Part shown: positions 19,801 through 32,921 of the stretch, piece after piece
Layout of the letters: each line of letters opens with the position of its first letter
How positions within the stretch are numbered: the first letter of the stretch is position 1
Source: Dermatemys mawii
Taxonomy: Eukaryota; Chordata; Testudines; Dermatemydidae
NCBI GenBank assembly: GCA_007922305.1
Contig: ML677351.1
Span: 7,987,673 to 8,051,672 of the forward strand
Direction of reading: 5' to 3'
Length of the DNA stretch: 64,000 nt
Program-made: the position numbers and the translations under genes
The notes under the pieces: model-generated
The model's input: the letters and a program-made list of their open reading frames with translations, nothing else
Told to the model about the DNA's origin: nothing
The model's database searches: none

Positions 19801-21770
19801 CTCCAGTGGGTCATTATGAGTGAGTACACCTCTGCATCTTGAGCTCTGCAATGCTCCACCCTTTTACCACTGTCGTAGCCTATCAATTTAATATTTTCAC
19901 AAAATCACTGGGGAAAAAATATATCAGGAAACAGGCTTAAATTCCAGCCACGTAAAGAAACCATCCAGCTCCACTTTTTTTAAACAGTGCAGACTACATC
20001 GTCTTCCAGCTAGCCAAATATTGAAGCAAGATCAGTGCCTAGATGAGACTAAATCCAGCTATGGTGAAAACGATTACAGTGGAAAAAACTGAAAACTAAC
20101 CAAGCCCATGTCTTCTCCTGTCAAGGGCATCTATCCTCAAATTACGTACAGGTTCCATGTGCGTTAGTGGGAGGGAAAATAACAGAAAGTGCATTTTTAC
20201 TTTATATAACCTCTGGAAAGCACTCAGTCCCCATAGTGATGAACACAATATCTAGACAGATAGACCCTGTATAGTAAGTTCTTCAGAGTTTTTTACCTCA
20301 GCATACACTAGGAATCACCCAAATCCCTTGCAATTTTGCTAAACTGGATTATAAAATTTCCCATGATTTGTGCCTCTCCCTTACAAAAGGGGATTCTACA
20401 GCACACTCATAGCCAGATACCTTTAGGCAGTTAGTGATTTTTTTAAATAAAATGTTTTTATTCAGAGATTGTGGTAAAGTTACAGTAAAAAACAACATGA
20501 GTTTCAAATTGAATCCAAGACCAAAGCTCCTTCAGTAAAAAGGCTTTGAACTTCAAGCATACTAGTGAGATTTATTTTATTATCCATTAATATGTGCAAA
20601 ACTTATAAGCAAGAAACAAAACAAAAAGTGCCCACTGTACACTCTAGCAAATGAAATCTATCTATATTTTTCCCTAGAGAGATATTAAACAAAGACCAAT
20701 TTATCAATTGCTTTCCTGAGTATTCATGGCAGTTTTCTCAGAAGATGTGCAGCTAACTGCTAAAGTTCAGCAGTCTGAAGTCTATTTAAAACATCCAATT
20801 TGAAGTTTTAAATTATACTATATAATAGTCGCACTGAAGCAAGATATTTAAAAAGCATTGGTTTTGGTGAGTTATGAACTACTGCAAGACAAAGTTCTGA
20901 AACACAATTTTAACGATCATCGTCTAGAGTCATTTATACTTTCAGAAAACAAAAATAGCCTTTTAAAGGATTAGTAACAAATCCCTGAAGGAATGCAGCC
21001 AACTTCAGTCTTCTTAAACCTTAGAGTCAGTTCTGACATACACTGAGCATTAATGAAGACAATGTTTACAACTGACATAGCACCTTAAGTGTGAGAATCT
21101 TACACATAAATAAAATGCCATGAAACCAGCTTATTATATCTTTAATCAAAATGAAAAATACAAAAAGATGACAGATTATGACTGTTGGGAAGAGACTGGA
21201 AAGTGCAATTAAGAGGTCTATTAATAGGAGAGAAAACTACACTTGGGAACTTAGTTATTTAACAAATACAGGTACATTGTGTGTTGCATATTCCTATAAC
21301 ATTTGCAATTTTATGCAATTTTACCATCTGAGGATTATTGTTGAAAAGCTTCAGAGCAGAAGGGTGTTTGAAGACGGTATTGGAATACAGAAATGACGGT
21401 CAAATGGAGCTTAAAATAGATTTCCAAGAAAAAGGGAAGACGGAATGAACACGAGTGGGAGAAAGACACAAAGGGAGCATGAACCCTTGAAGCTTATGGA
21501 AGTGAAAGGAAATAAGTGGAAGTTAACAAAAAGTGAGGGAAGAGATGTAGGCCATAGTAGAGTTGTTTACCACTTTGAAAGAAAGATCCAGCTGCTTGAA
21601 ATTAAAAGAAAATGATTAGTGAAAATCAGTGAAAGGATTTGAATAGGGGAGAGACACTACTGAAGAGGAAAATAAAGCACAACAACATTACAGACAGACC
21701 AGATGACAGTGAGATGAAAAAGGAGGCCAAAGAGGGGAAAGCTACACTAGTCAAGGCAAGTCAGGAACAA
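19801..21770. other. No recognisable feature
   Basis: AT-rich intron-like sequence. No ORF or repeat family that I can support. Confidence 0.5.
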
Positions 21771-21919
21771 AGGCCCATATCTTCAAAGGAATTTAGGCAC
21801 CTAATTCTCATTTACTTCAGTGGGAGTTTGGCCTTGATCCTCAAAGGCATTTTTATACCCAACTCCTACTAAAATAAATGGGAGTGCGGTGCCTACATTT
21901 GTTTGAAGATTTGGGCCGA
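21771..21919. repeat. Ancient palindromic interspersed repeat
   Basis: GGCCCATATCTTCAAAGG at the left end and its imperfect reverse complement TTTGAAGATTTGGGCC at the right end bracket inverted copies of TTAGGCACC and GGTGCCTA. This matches a widespread old amniote palindromic repeat by eye, but I do not have its family name. Confidence 0.55.
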
Positions 21920-22089
21920 AGTCTACCAGCGTTTTTAGTGGTAGGAATGGAGAGGCAAGTGACAGTGGTTTTAGAGATGGCATAAAGAAAGAATGAACAG
22001 AACATCATGATCAGCTACAATGGGGGTGGGGGACTGTCAGGTTGGGTTGGGGGAGAATTATCCATTAGGTTTTGAGCAATATAGTTATA

Positions 22090-22215
22090 TTTATAGAAAG
22101 TATGAACGATTTTATTTACAGTAGCACCCACTGTATGCTAGGTGCTTTCCAAACACTAAAGAAAAAAGTTCCTACTATGAAGAATTCACAATCTATAGAC
22201 AGGCAAGTAGACAGA
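22090..22215. repeat. Ancient amniote repeat fragment (MIR/CORE-like)
   Basis: The order GTAGCACCCACTGTATGCTAG, GTGCTTTCCAAACACTAAAG, then AATTCACAATCTATAGACAGG resembles a common old amniote SINE-like segment (GCACT..GCTAGGCGCTTTACAAACAC..CTTACAATCTA). The divergence is high. Confidence 0.45.
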
Positions 22216-25200
22216 GGAAAGAAGTGAAAGAATAATAAGGCTCTGAGCCTTATAAGCAAAAAGGAAAACTTGCTATCCCATGTTAATTTTTCAAGAGCTT
22301 TTTAAAATTTAGATGCAAATTGCTTGTACGTTATTTATTATTCTTTCACTTCTTTCCTTCTTATATACTTATACATATATATGCGCATACACACACACAG
22401 TATATATATATTAGATTTTAAAACAAAGCAAGAAAATCTAATGAATTTTCAGAACTTCAAGTTGCCCTAAGAATAAGGATGTAGCAAATTCAAAAAAACA
22501 AATTTCATCTCAAGCACAGCTACCTCATCATGTATAACTCAGAAGTAACATTTCTTATTCTGGAGTTAAGTTATCCACGTACTAAATTTCCACATTCCCC
22601 TCAAATACATTACACAGTAGACACATTTTAATTACCCTCTTTCCCCTCCTAGACTACATCACACGAATTAGTCCAATCTTTCTAGCAAGATAAAAGTAGA
22701 GCTGGAATCTTTATTGCCAACGCACATTAATCTCACTAGAAACTCATGCTTTTAAAGTAGCAGCATCCATCTCTATTACAGCTGAGGTAAGCTATCAGCT
22801 ATGACTTGAGAGATGGACACAAACTCCTACAGGATTTGTTTCCACCCTTGCTGAGCACTGTCTAACATATATTTAATCAAGTTTCTGCTATCAGGCTTTG
22901 AAAGCAAATAGGTGCTGCCATTCCATATCAAGAACATAACTAGTGCATATTTTGTAAACTCATAAATGTATTACGATATACTCAAATGCTTTCCACGTAA
23001 ACAACTACCCGAAACAAACAACTCTTCAACCTGAAGCAAGCCTTCCAGGAAAGGCTGAATGCTTTCAGGGGATTAATTAGATGGAGCCACTAGGCCTTCA
23101 GTCTCACAGCCACTCCCTTGTGCCCTGTGCAAATACTAGGAATCAAAAGCGTATCTAGGGGGTTACTAACAAGTATCAGTTGCCTGTTCTCTATAGGTAG
23201 AGTACTACTCTAATTCGTTTTAGTGGTCTAATGTGCCATTACATGGCTAATCAGTAGATTTTGCTGTGCAGATATCAATTTGAAGGTATGTTTCTTTGAT
23301 GACAATTCATCGTGCATCTAATTTTAAAGAAACATGAAATTAACAATCTGGTGACTGCAGGAGAACACCAATTTATTGGCTAAGATGTTTGATTTTGTTT
23401 TTTAAATAGCTAGTTGCCCTTTTGCTCAGAAACTGCAATACTAAATTGTCAGCTATCTGTGCTTTGCTGGTGCTTCCACCTTTAACTTATTCACAATTTA
23501 TTTGTGTTTGCCTATTTCTGGCACAATATTTGCCAGGTTGTGACAGCTGACATATTTGCATTAAAAAACATCAAACCCTTACAGTTACAGGACCTTATAG
23601 AAAGCAGATAATAAAAAGCCAAGCTTCAGAGGACAGACACTATGCTTTACCACTGCTCTTGTGAAGAATAAAATAGACAGTTAGATTTCAATACTGTTGT
23701 GGAAGAAATATCTTCAAAGGGTGGGGACTGAAAGGGGGGACTTTTTATTTGTAGATACTCCCTGATCTGAAACAAAAATGCAGCACTGACAGAAATAATT
23801 AAGTGGGTAAATCACCATGCAGAAAAAGGCAAAATACTATGTGCAGTGGCTAGAAGAACTACATTATGATGGTTGGCCAGCAGCCAAATAAATTGATCCG
23901 CTATAGGTCAGCTCAGAAGATCGGAGTTGGAGGAGTTTGCACCTTGGACATGAGATGAAGGCACAGGGTGATATTTCAAAGTGTTTAAGTGATTTAGGAA
24001 CCCATGCCGCATTGAAAGTCCGAGGGACTTGTGCTTCTAAGTCACTTATGAAAGTGTTATCCACAGACCACAAAGGTGGTGACCCTCTGGGATAAGTAAG
24101 GCAGCTATGCCCTTTCAATTGTGAAATTCTTTGGGAAAACACAGTATTTACTAGAGGTTTTTCTTTAACACTGGAAGCTGTACTAATAGAAAAAAAGCCC
24201 ACAAAATTTCACAATATATGATTTATGTACCTCTCAGAAAGTGCCTCATACACACCACCATCAACAATTTTCTAAAGTGTACTTAATGTTTAAAAGGTTA
24301 CAGACTCTGACCATATCTATTCTTAACAATTACAGCCTTCATTGACTGGGCTTTTGCAGTCACATTCAAAGCACAACTTTTTATGGAACTATTTAGATGT
24401 GCTGGAAGCTCAAGGTATTATGCTGAGCATTTCAGTTTATAGTTTTTGTCTGCGTTAAAGATATCTATGGGGAGTTAGATGCCAAGTACCATTAATTTCA
24501 AAAAGAGCTGGTGCCTAACTGATTTAGGCTCTTTTGAAAAATCGACAGCTTTACGATCCAGTGGCTATCAAAGAATAATTATTTGCTCACCTCTCCCGAT
24601 CATGCTCACCTTCTCCTCTATAGATGGATCACACCTTCTCCTAATCTGCAGCCCAGCTATGGAATCCTCTACACAAATTAGAGAGTACTTACTTATAAGA
24701 GTAAGTCAAATGGGACTACTTGAGTGAATAAGGGTTTACCAACTTTAATAAGGGTTCCACCAGTGAGCTCTTCGAAAGTGCCTAGCAGATTATTGGTGCT
24801 AGAGGAAGTAAATAACAATCACTGCACAAAAAATAAAGAAAATCCTCCAGCCATTCTCTGTGATATTTGTAGCTATGATTTCGTCTTCTGTAGATTACAT
24901 CATTATGAGTTAGATGCCTGACTGGCAGGGTAAGCTCAGCATTTTGGCTTCATTTTTTAATCGAGTTACTTGAGGACTCCAGATTGTGGACACTGCAGCA
25001 TGAGGATCTTGCAGCAGCTTCTGCTATTCTATTTGGGTTTTATTTGTAATTTCCTCTCTCTAAATTAAAAGCCATCTAGACTAAAAGAAAATGGATTTTC
25101 CCCTCTCTGTTTACGGAAAACACAGAGTAGGTTGAGAGTCCAAAAGACTTCACTTTGCAATTCAGGGATTTAAACTGAATGCAAAACTATGGCTACCAAC

Positions 25201-26066
25201 ATTTTTCTGTGCTCCATATTTTTGAAGTTTTCCATGGGAGCATCCTTTCCTTGCTCTTTCAAAAGAGCTGATACACTAGATTCGACCACTGGTCCACTGA
25301 GTCTAATATCCTGTTTCTAAGAGTGACTAGTATCAAAGGCTTTAGAGGAGATGGCAAGAAATACTGCAATGGGCAGTTACAGATTCACCATCTAAATGGC
25401 TTTTCCCAACCCTATTTATTGTCCTGTCCCCATAGTGACACCCAGGTGTATTCTCCTAAGGACTTCACAATCTAGTAATGTGTAAGTATCCATAAGAGTA
25501 ATTCAAATAATCTCTTCTAATGACTATTAGTTTCCATTTGTCAGCAATAATTTCACCTAGCATCCTATTGCCTATTCACCTAGATTTGTCAGATCCTTCT
25601 GTGACACTGGCCAAAAGCAAAATGAAATTGGTGGCTCTTCCTCATTTGATGAAGTGGAAGAGAAGTCCTTTCCCTACACAATGTCAGTGAAAGTCCATAT
25701 ATTTAATAGTAAAAAAGCACAGTATTGTAGTTCTTCAGTCTCCTTTCTTTTGTAGAAAACTGATTATATTCCTTAACAATATTAATTTCTCCTTCATTCA
25801 GAGATAACTCACAGAAGTTTGATAAGGTTTCATTTTTTTTTCCAATAAACTTGGATACACAGATTTTTACTACATTTTAGTTTAAACTAAACAAGGAATT
25901 CATCTGGCTAAACATTTCTCCTGCAAGGCATCCCTTTGAATATTAGCAATGTGACTACTGGTGTGAGAGTCAGAAATACTCGTATGAATAAGAACTTGCA
26001 GGATCAAGCCCTAATACAGGTCAGCAACATCAGTAAAGAAGAGCTTTTTCTGGTATATTTCTATAA
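22216..26066. other. Intron-like; minor low-complexity and old-repeat pieces only
   Basis: There is an alternating purine-pyrimidine patch at about 22370-22412 (ATATATGCGCATACACACACA). A possible CR1-like or other old retroposon piece at about 25275-25450 (GGTCCACTGAGTCTAATATCCTG) is too divergent to name. No gene is supported. Confidence 0.45.
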
Positions 26067-26190
26067 GGAAAAATCCTTGTTTTCATGTAAAAGCTGTCAT
26101 AATGCCAAGAATAAATTAAATAAATAAATAGAAAATCCCCACTTTCAGGTTAAAAGCTCTCATAATGCCAAGAATAAATTAAAGGGCAAA
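26067..26190. repeat. Short tandem duplication, 63-bp period
   Basis: TAAAAGCTGTCATAATGCC at about 26088 recurs as TAAAAGCTCTCATAATGCC at about 26151. The flanking AAGAATAAATTAAA and a GAAAAATCC-type lead-in are also duplicated. Confidence 0.7.
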
Positions 26191-27589
26191 GGGGAGGGAA
26201 AAGGGGAATTATGCTACATAGCCCAAAAAGTACTGCGGTGAATGCAAGTGCCTAAAGCCTTGCATACTTATCAGCTTTTGTGTACGGTAGCTCCCTTTCT
26301 CTCTCTATTCTCTTCCCTTAATTACTGTACTATCTTTCTATAAAAACTTTCATCCTTATCCAGACCTATCTTTCTAAAATGCACTGCATCTCCTCTGCAA
26401 CAGAAAGCTATTCCAACTTAATGTTGGTCTGATAAAGAACAGTTATTTTCATACAAATATCTGGTTTTGAATATTCCTCTCTTATTACTAGTTACAGTGT
26501 ACAGGCAGGGACAATTACTCAGATGCCTTGGAATTAAAATTTCTGAGAACTGAATCTATTCTCATGGAGTATGCACCTTCATAACATGCAAATAAGGAAA
26601 ATGGCAAATTTCAGTAATTCACAATAAAAACACTGAATACATTGAATAGAAGTTTAACAACCTCTACATTTGGAAATACAATAAAGAATTTCTTTTTTTT
26701 AGGAAAACATTGTGAACAATGTGGGTACAAATGCTTATACTTTATCAGAAGCTATTCTAACTTGAATATTCATCTGTGTATCTACGCTCTTCTGTAAATC
26801 ATGTAAACGAAACCAGCATACCAATGAGATATTATGGTAAAGTTGATTTTCCCATTTCCTCCAGGTAAAATAAACTTTGAATTAAGCTTTCAACAACAAA
26901 CAATGACAGCAAGGATGCAGGATCTTTTTTGCTCTCATAAGTGAGAAACAAGAAGATTTCTTTAGAAGACTAAAAATAGAATACATCAGCATCAGAAGAG
27001 CCTAATGGAATACAGACAGATGCATATAAATGGTCTTTACATATTCTGTCTTAGAATTGCTACATAGACAGTAGACATTCTTGTCTTTTCAGGACTATAC
27101 ACTTCTTAAAGACAAAAAGTTGAAGAGTGAGAATGCAGCATGGTTAAGCTTGACAGATCACAGTACCTACTTTATAAAAGAAATTTTTAATATTGATAGA
27201 AAGCCCCTGTTTTTAATTAGTTTCACACAACATTCTTTAAAAATAATACACTAAAGTGTGTATAATTGGTAGCCATATATTCTTGAGAGCGATGTGTGCA
27301 GCATGGTCTACCTTTGTGTTAAAGTTTTAAATCTATATTGATGTAAAGCTTGTCATTTTACCTTAAGACAATTGTTACTCAGCCAATGAGACAGATAAAT
27401 GAATTCTGGGCTCTCAGATGTCCTGGTTCAATTGGAAGACCCTCTAAAATAGGAGTCCTTTTTTTTTTTTTTTAATAACTTGGAACCTCAGATTTTCTCA
27501 ACATCCCCTACAGTTAGACACTTCACACACAACAATTAATAGTGTGTGTTAATAGTAAAATAGAAATAGAATACCTAACCCTAAAGTAC
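26191..27589. other. No recognisable feature
   Basis: AT-rich intron-like sequence with a T-run near 27462. Confidence 0.5.
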
Positions 27590-28255
27590 CACAGAAATGC
27601 AGGGTTACAAGAGACATGAGAGGCCTAAGTCCACCCCATTGTGCTGAGGCCTCAGGATCAAGTAAACCTAGATCATCCTTCACAGGTCTCTGCCCAACCT
27701 GTTCTTAAAAACTTCCAGTGATTGGGAATCCACAACTCTCATGAAAGCCTATTCTAGAATTTAACTCCCTTTGTAGTTAGAAGGTTTTTCCTAATGTTTA
27801 GCCTAAATTTGTGTTGCTGCAGATTAAGCTGATTATGTCTTGTCCTACCATCAATGGATACAGAAAACAAATGATTACTCTGCTATTTATAAAAGCCCTT
27901 AACATATCTGAAAACTGATTGCGTTTCCCTTCTGTCTTGTTTTCTCAAGACTAAACTTACCCAGGATTTTTTTTTTAAAAAAATTTTCCTTCTAGTTTGT
28001 GTTTTCTAAACCCTTTATCATTTTGTTGTTCTCCTCTGGACTCTCTCCAATTTTCCACCTCTCCTAAAGCGAGGTGCCCAGAATTAGAAGCAGTACTCCA
28101 GCTGAAGCCTCACCAGAGCAAGGTAGAGTGGGACAATTACCTCCCATGTCTAACATACAACATCCCTGTGAATACACTCCAGAATAATCTTTTTGACAAC
28201 TGCATTCCTTTGGTGATTCTCATTCAGTCTTAAAATCCCTATAACCTAGGTTTTA
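27590..28255 (-). mobile_element. CR1 LINE, 3' segment, 5'-truncated and old
   Basis: The plus strand shows reverse-complement CR1 landmarks in order. These are AACTTCCAGTGATTGGGAAT, then TTCCTAATGTTTAGCCTAAA, then CTCCTCTGGACTCTCTCCAA, then GCAGTACTCCAGCTGAAGCC, then ACCAGAGCAAGGTAGAGTGG. They cover the 3' UTR and the end of ORF2 of CR1. It is about 650 bp, with many substitutions and internal poly-T expansions. No usable reading frame remains. Confidence 0.88.
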
Positions 28256-28868
28256 CCACCTAGCCAATTATCCCCTCTTTTGTATTGCACATTTGGTTTT
28301 TCTTTCCTAAAGATCTAACAAATCAGCCCTGACCCCTTCACCCAGGCCCCCTCCCCACCTCTACCCCCACACTTAGAGCTAACTTGAGGTTATAGCACCT
28401 CAATTATACTCAGACAACTTTTCTCTGTATTGGTCCAATCTGGAACATAGATTGGTTGTGGAACCTTTTCCACTGTAAACCTCCTCATATGGTCTATGCT
28501 GAGCTGTTCCCTTCTCTTACAGCTAGGTCTTCGCTTGCAAGCTGCCAATTCAAAGAAAAAGACACAATGTCTTTAGGTAAGCATAATCTTCTCCCATCTG
28601 GACTGGATCCTCTTTTTTTTTTTTTTTTAAATGTCCTCTTCAGGCTACCTCCCTTCTCAACATAAAATGAGTAGAACTTCATGCTTTACTTTCACAGCCA
28701 ATTAACAGTGAGAGAGGATGCATAACTTTAGTCCCTACTGTGACACCACAGTTACACCTACATGTTTTTCCCTCTCAAAATACTCTGCACTTTACACTGT
28801 TGTCTATGTTAATGGAAAAAAAAATATGCATTCAGAATTTTAGTAGCATAATAAAGCATATTTCATAT
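28256..28868. other. No recognisable feature
   Basis: Intron-like sequence with a 17-base T-run at about 28612. Confidence 0.5.
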
Positions 28869-29752
28869 TATAATAGGGTCAGGCCAGATTGCTACAGGAG
28901 AGTGGTAGATACATTAGTCCCAGATTAAGCAGGTCCCTTTTCCCTGGGTAAAATAACAGGGACTATTGCAGAACAATCAGCAGCCTGCTAGAACCGATTA
29001 AATCAGGCAGGCTAATTAGGACACCTGGAGCCAATTGAGAAGCTGCTAGAGACAATTAAAACAAAGAGGCTAATCAGGGACTTCACTTTAGTCAGTGAGG
29101 AGCACGTGCAAGGAGCGGCGAGCAAGAGGCACTAGGAGCCAAGAGCGGGAAGACGTACTGCTGGAGGACTGAGGGTACAAGTGCTATCAGACATCAAAAG
29201 GAAAGTCTTGTGGATAAAGGAGGTGTTGGGAGGAGGCCATGGGGAAGTATCCCAGGGAGTTGTAGCTAGGATGACTAGATGTCCCGGTTTTATAGGGACA
29301 GACCTGATTTTTGGGGCTTTTTCTTATCTAGGCTCCTATTCTGGCCATGATTTTTTACACTTGCTTTGTGGTCACCCTCATTGTAGCTGTCACACAGCTG
29401 TTACAGGAGACACTCTAGACAGCTGCAATCCACAGGGCCCTGGGTTGGAACCCGGAGTAGAGGGTGGGCCCGAGTTCCCCCCAACCTCTGATCAGACACA
29501 GGAGGAGTTGACCCAGACAGCGGGTTACACCAGAGGGGAAGGTCTCTGGCCTCTTCCCCAACCCACTAGGTGGGTCAGTGGGGACTGCGGGGATTTTTCC
29601 CCATACTGGCCAGCGATGAGGTTAGCTGAGTGAACAGCAGGCCTGGGCCACTGGCAAAAGTGGCCAAACTTAGGGCTGCTGTGAATCTCTGAGGCAAGCA
29701 AATCCACCAATAAGCGCAGGACCCACCGAAATGGAGGAGGAACTTTGTCACA
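28869..29752. mobile_element. Solo LTR with 4-bp target duplication ATAT
   Basis: Position-by-position, the first 20 bases match the start of the LTR at 50538, and the last 60 (AAATCCACCA to CTTTGTCACA) match its end. The flanks are ATAT at 28865-28868 and at 29753-29756. Its interior has the same GGGAAGTA.CCCAGGGA and GGAACCCGGAGTAGAGGGTG blocks as the 50538 copy. It is 884 bp because a 113-bp MITE is inserted at 29267. A 150-aa ORF inside it is not a real protein. Superfamily is undetermined; a 4-bp duplication would suit gypsy-type or some ERV LTRs. Confidence 0.85.
29267..29379. mobile_element. hAT-type MITE nested in the LTR
   Basis: Ends TAGGATGACTAGATGTCC and GGTCACCCTC are inverted copies (TAGGGTGACCAGA type). 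The body reads GGTTTTATAGGGACAGACC then GATTTTTGGGGCTTTTTCTT. It is flanked by gttgtagc (29259-29266) and attgtagc (29380-29387), an 8-bp duplication with one mismatch. It interrupts the LTR, so it is younger than the LTR insertion. Confidence 0.85.
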
Positions 29753-31859
29753 ATATTCATATGAAATATTTAGAACTTAATTCCACTTTGTTTAAACATA
29801 TATGCTTAAACTGAGGCACTTAACAGACATACTTTAAATCTAGCCCAATGTACTACTCACTTATTTAAAAAATTCACACCCAGCCACATCAAATGGTTTT
29901 TCAAGAGAATAGAATAGTTAAGAGAATTATCTGTAAAATGACCTACCAAACTGTTATTTCTGACCAGATTTCCCTGGGGCTTCCATATTGCCTACACAAC
30001 ATGTTCCAACATATCAGATTATACTAGATAATCAACACAGTGCATTTAATTATCTTCGCTCTCCACAGAGACTTTTACCGGATGTGCAAAAGAGAAAAAA
30101 AGTTATGGGAAATTCCAACACGAATCATCACTTGGGACTCTGGAGGGCTGCGGGGGAGAAATCATGCCTTCCCTATAAAGAATGCATTTCTATTGAAAAC
30201 TAAACCAGTGGTTGAAGGAGCGGCTGTGGATTCCTCAGACAGATGGTGTCAATAGACCAGTCTATTAGTCAGTTTGCCAGTGGACGTATCATGACAGGGT
30301 TTGTAAAATGCTGCCTCAATATTACATGAGAGAAATGCATTAAGAACTTGATTCTGCCCTGATACATAATACTCCTCACCACATAGCTTAGAAAATTAGC
30401 TATTGTTACTGTCAAATACAGTTTATAGTTTCCTCTACAGACTAGAAATGGAGTTCTTAAAACAAAAGCTGAATCCCACAATGGGCAGCTGAGCTTAATA
30501 GATTAAATCTAATGGTTTTGCTAACAAAGCCTTGCTTTTTGTTTGTTTTTCTTGTAGGTACTGACACCATTTAGTCCCATTTTCTTGTTGACATACTATT
30601 TAAGGCTGAAGACCTCTAGTAAAATGAAGGCATGTTTGAGCCAATAAAAACAAGGCCTCTGCTTCCTATTAAGGTTATTTTAAATTTAAATAATCAACTC
30701 TTAATTTTTAAATGCCTTCTATTTAACTTGTTTAATAGCCTGAACTTACTTTCCAATACTTGTCAATGGTACCAGAGTCATAACTGAAGCCTTATTAAAT
30801 GTAAATCATATGAGCTTCAGAGCACTTTCCATCTCTGAAACCAATCAAATTAACTTAAATTGAGAGGGTGTCTTACAGGATAAGCCAGACTGCTCAAACT
30901 ACAATTGTTACATAGTATTATTCATAGAACCTCAGATAGTTAAACATATTTACACCTTGATAGATTAGCTTCATAGGATACAATCAAAAGCATCTTAAAT
31001 ATGCAGAATTTACCTGTCTACCAAATACAGATTTAATAATTTAATTTGATGAACAGATGCAGAACAACAAAGCTTGATTAAAAGTTAAACATTTTAAAAC
31101 CAGAGCAGTCACTTTTGTCAAATCACTTCTAGAATAAATATGTGTATGTTCAAAGACTACACATGAGTGCTGGGGCTAATTCTGTGCTCATCCATAATTA
31201 AAAAAAAAAAAAGAGAGCATTTTGCAACCCTAGAGCCATAAACATTAACTTAACTACCACTATTTGCAAGAAAGAATCTCCAAAAGTCCCTTACTAGCCT
31301 TAGAAAATGGGGTTTATACAGAGTAATTAGCTACCCTACTTTCAACCAAGGCACCTAAGGTTTAACAGGAGGAAACAATATTTGAGCCCTTTTTTAAAAG
31401 GCAGAGATAACTGTTTAACAAACAAAGTGTTTGGAGCAGAAGGAGGAGGATATGCTATCCCACTAGAGGTATTAATTTGGTCACTTTTAATGTAATTGGA
31501 GCAAAGTCCAATCAAAAGTTAATTCTTTAAAAAGCTCACACATGGTCTTCTTACAGGAAACTAAATGCTGGAAAAACTCACTGGAATGAGCTGGTCAAGG
31601 TTTATTTCCTACCACAGATCTAAGAGTAGGGATGTTGCAATTTAAATTACCCATAACAAAGCATTCCACATTTGTAGCACAAAGTCTGAGCCATAAAAGT
31701 TGGTTTTTAATTGTGAAAGGCTCACTGGTTACAACTATCTCTACTTTGGCTTGTTTCTGTGAACAGGCTTTATCGTAAATGGTGCATCTTCTTATGAGAC
31801 TTTTTTCCATTTCATTCATTGCCTTTTGGTATCTTAAAAAGTGAAAATGTTTCTAAAAG
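29753..31859. other. No recognisable feature
   Basis: AT-rich intron-like sequence. Two overlapping ORFs at 29988-30255 show no recognised domain. Confidence 0.5.
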
Positions 31860-32476
31860 CAGTGGTTTTCAAACCGTGGCTTGCGACCCAGGACTGGGTC
31901 ACAGAATGTAAGGCACTGGGTATGGTGGCTCTGGTCAGCACTGTCGATGGGGCCACTGAAAGTCCCATTGTCGGTGCTGCCCGTCTAAAGCAGCTGGACT
32001 CTATCTGTTCTCCAGAAGCGTGTCAGCTCCGGAAGTGACCAGCAGCAGGTTTTGCTCCTAGGCAGGGGGTCCATGGGACTCCATGCACCACCCCTGTTCC
32101 GATCACCAGCTTTACACCGGCCAATAGGAGCTGGGGGGGAGGCGGTGTCTGCGGGACAGAGCTGCGTGGAGACATTTGTGTACCTCCACCTAGGAGCCAG
32201 ACCTGCTGCTGGCTGCTCCTGGGGTGCAGCATAGTCCACAGTGCCAGGAGAGGCAGGAAGCCTGACTTAGCACACCTGTTGCACCGCTGACTGGGAGTTG
32301 CCCGAGGTAAGCCCCAACCCTGTGCCCCAATCTCTTGACCCAGCCTTGAGCCCCCCCGCTTTCAAACCTAGTGCCCCTCCCACACTCCAAACCCCTCATC
32401 TCCAACTCCATTGGGTTGCTGGCACCAACAGATTTTTTCAACTTTGTCACCAGAAATTAAAGTTTGAAAACCACTA
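31860..32476. mobile_element. Non-autonomous hAT (Charlie-like) DNA transposon
   Basis: Starts CAGTGGTTTTCAAACCGTGG and ends with the inverse, GTTTGAAAACCACTA. This is the classic hAT-Charlie terminal repeat. The roughly 617-bp body is GC-rich relative to its flanks and has no transposase frame. The 8-bp flanks no longer match clearly, so it is old. Confidence 0.82.
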
Positions 32477-32660
32477 CTCTACATCATACATTTGGAGATG
32501 GACAGTTCCAGAATCCTATCATCCATTCACATTAAGGAAATCAACCTAACCTTAAATCTGCACTCACAACAGATTTAAGGTTAGTCAGACAATAAGGATG
32601 CCAGCTTTAAAAGAAATTGAAGATTTGTACCCTTCAAAGTCTTCTTAGTAACTACTTAGT

Positions 32661-32921
32661 ATAAGGCTATGTCTACATTGGCAATTGCGTGACTAAACTC
32701 ACTGAAAGACAAAACATTTTGCCGCAGCAAGTGCCAGTGTGAACAGTACATTGTCAGCAGGAGCTTTCCTGTCAACAACGCAAACGCCGCTCGCTGGGGA
32801 TAGAATTTTTTTGTTGGAAGGAGAGCTGACAAACAGCAGCTACACTGTGAGACTTATGGCAGTATGGCTGTAGCAAGACAGCCATGTCGCTAAAAGTTAT
32901 GTAGTATAGACATATCCTTAG
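32661..32921. mobile_element. MITE with inverted ends
   Basis: TAAGGCTATGTCTACATTGG at the left pairs with TAGTATAGACATATCCTTAG at the right, giving about 16-bp terminal inverted repeats of the GGNTATGTCTACA type. No coding sequence is present. Confidence 0.7.

Noticed and set aside
29181..29633. 150-aa plus-strand ORF
   Set aside because: It lies inside a solo LTR and runs across the nested MITE, so it cannot be an evolved protein.
29988..30255. Two overlapping ORFs preceded by a possible splice acceptor (CTCTCCACAG)
   Set aside because: No recognised domain, no donor match I could support, and the reading frames compete. Not enough for an exon call.
31860..32476. Several 60-86-aa ORFs on both strands
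   Set aside because: They fall within a non-autonomous hAT element and are products of its GC-rich body.
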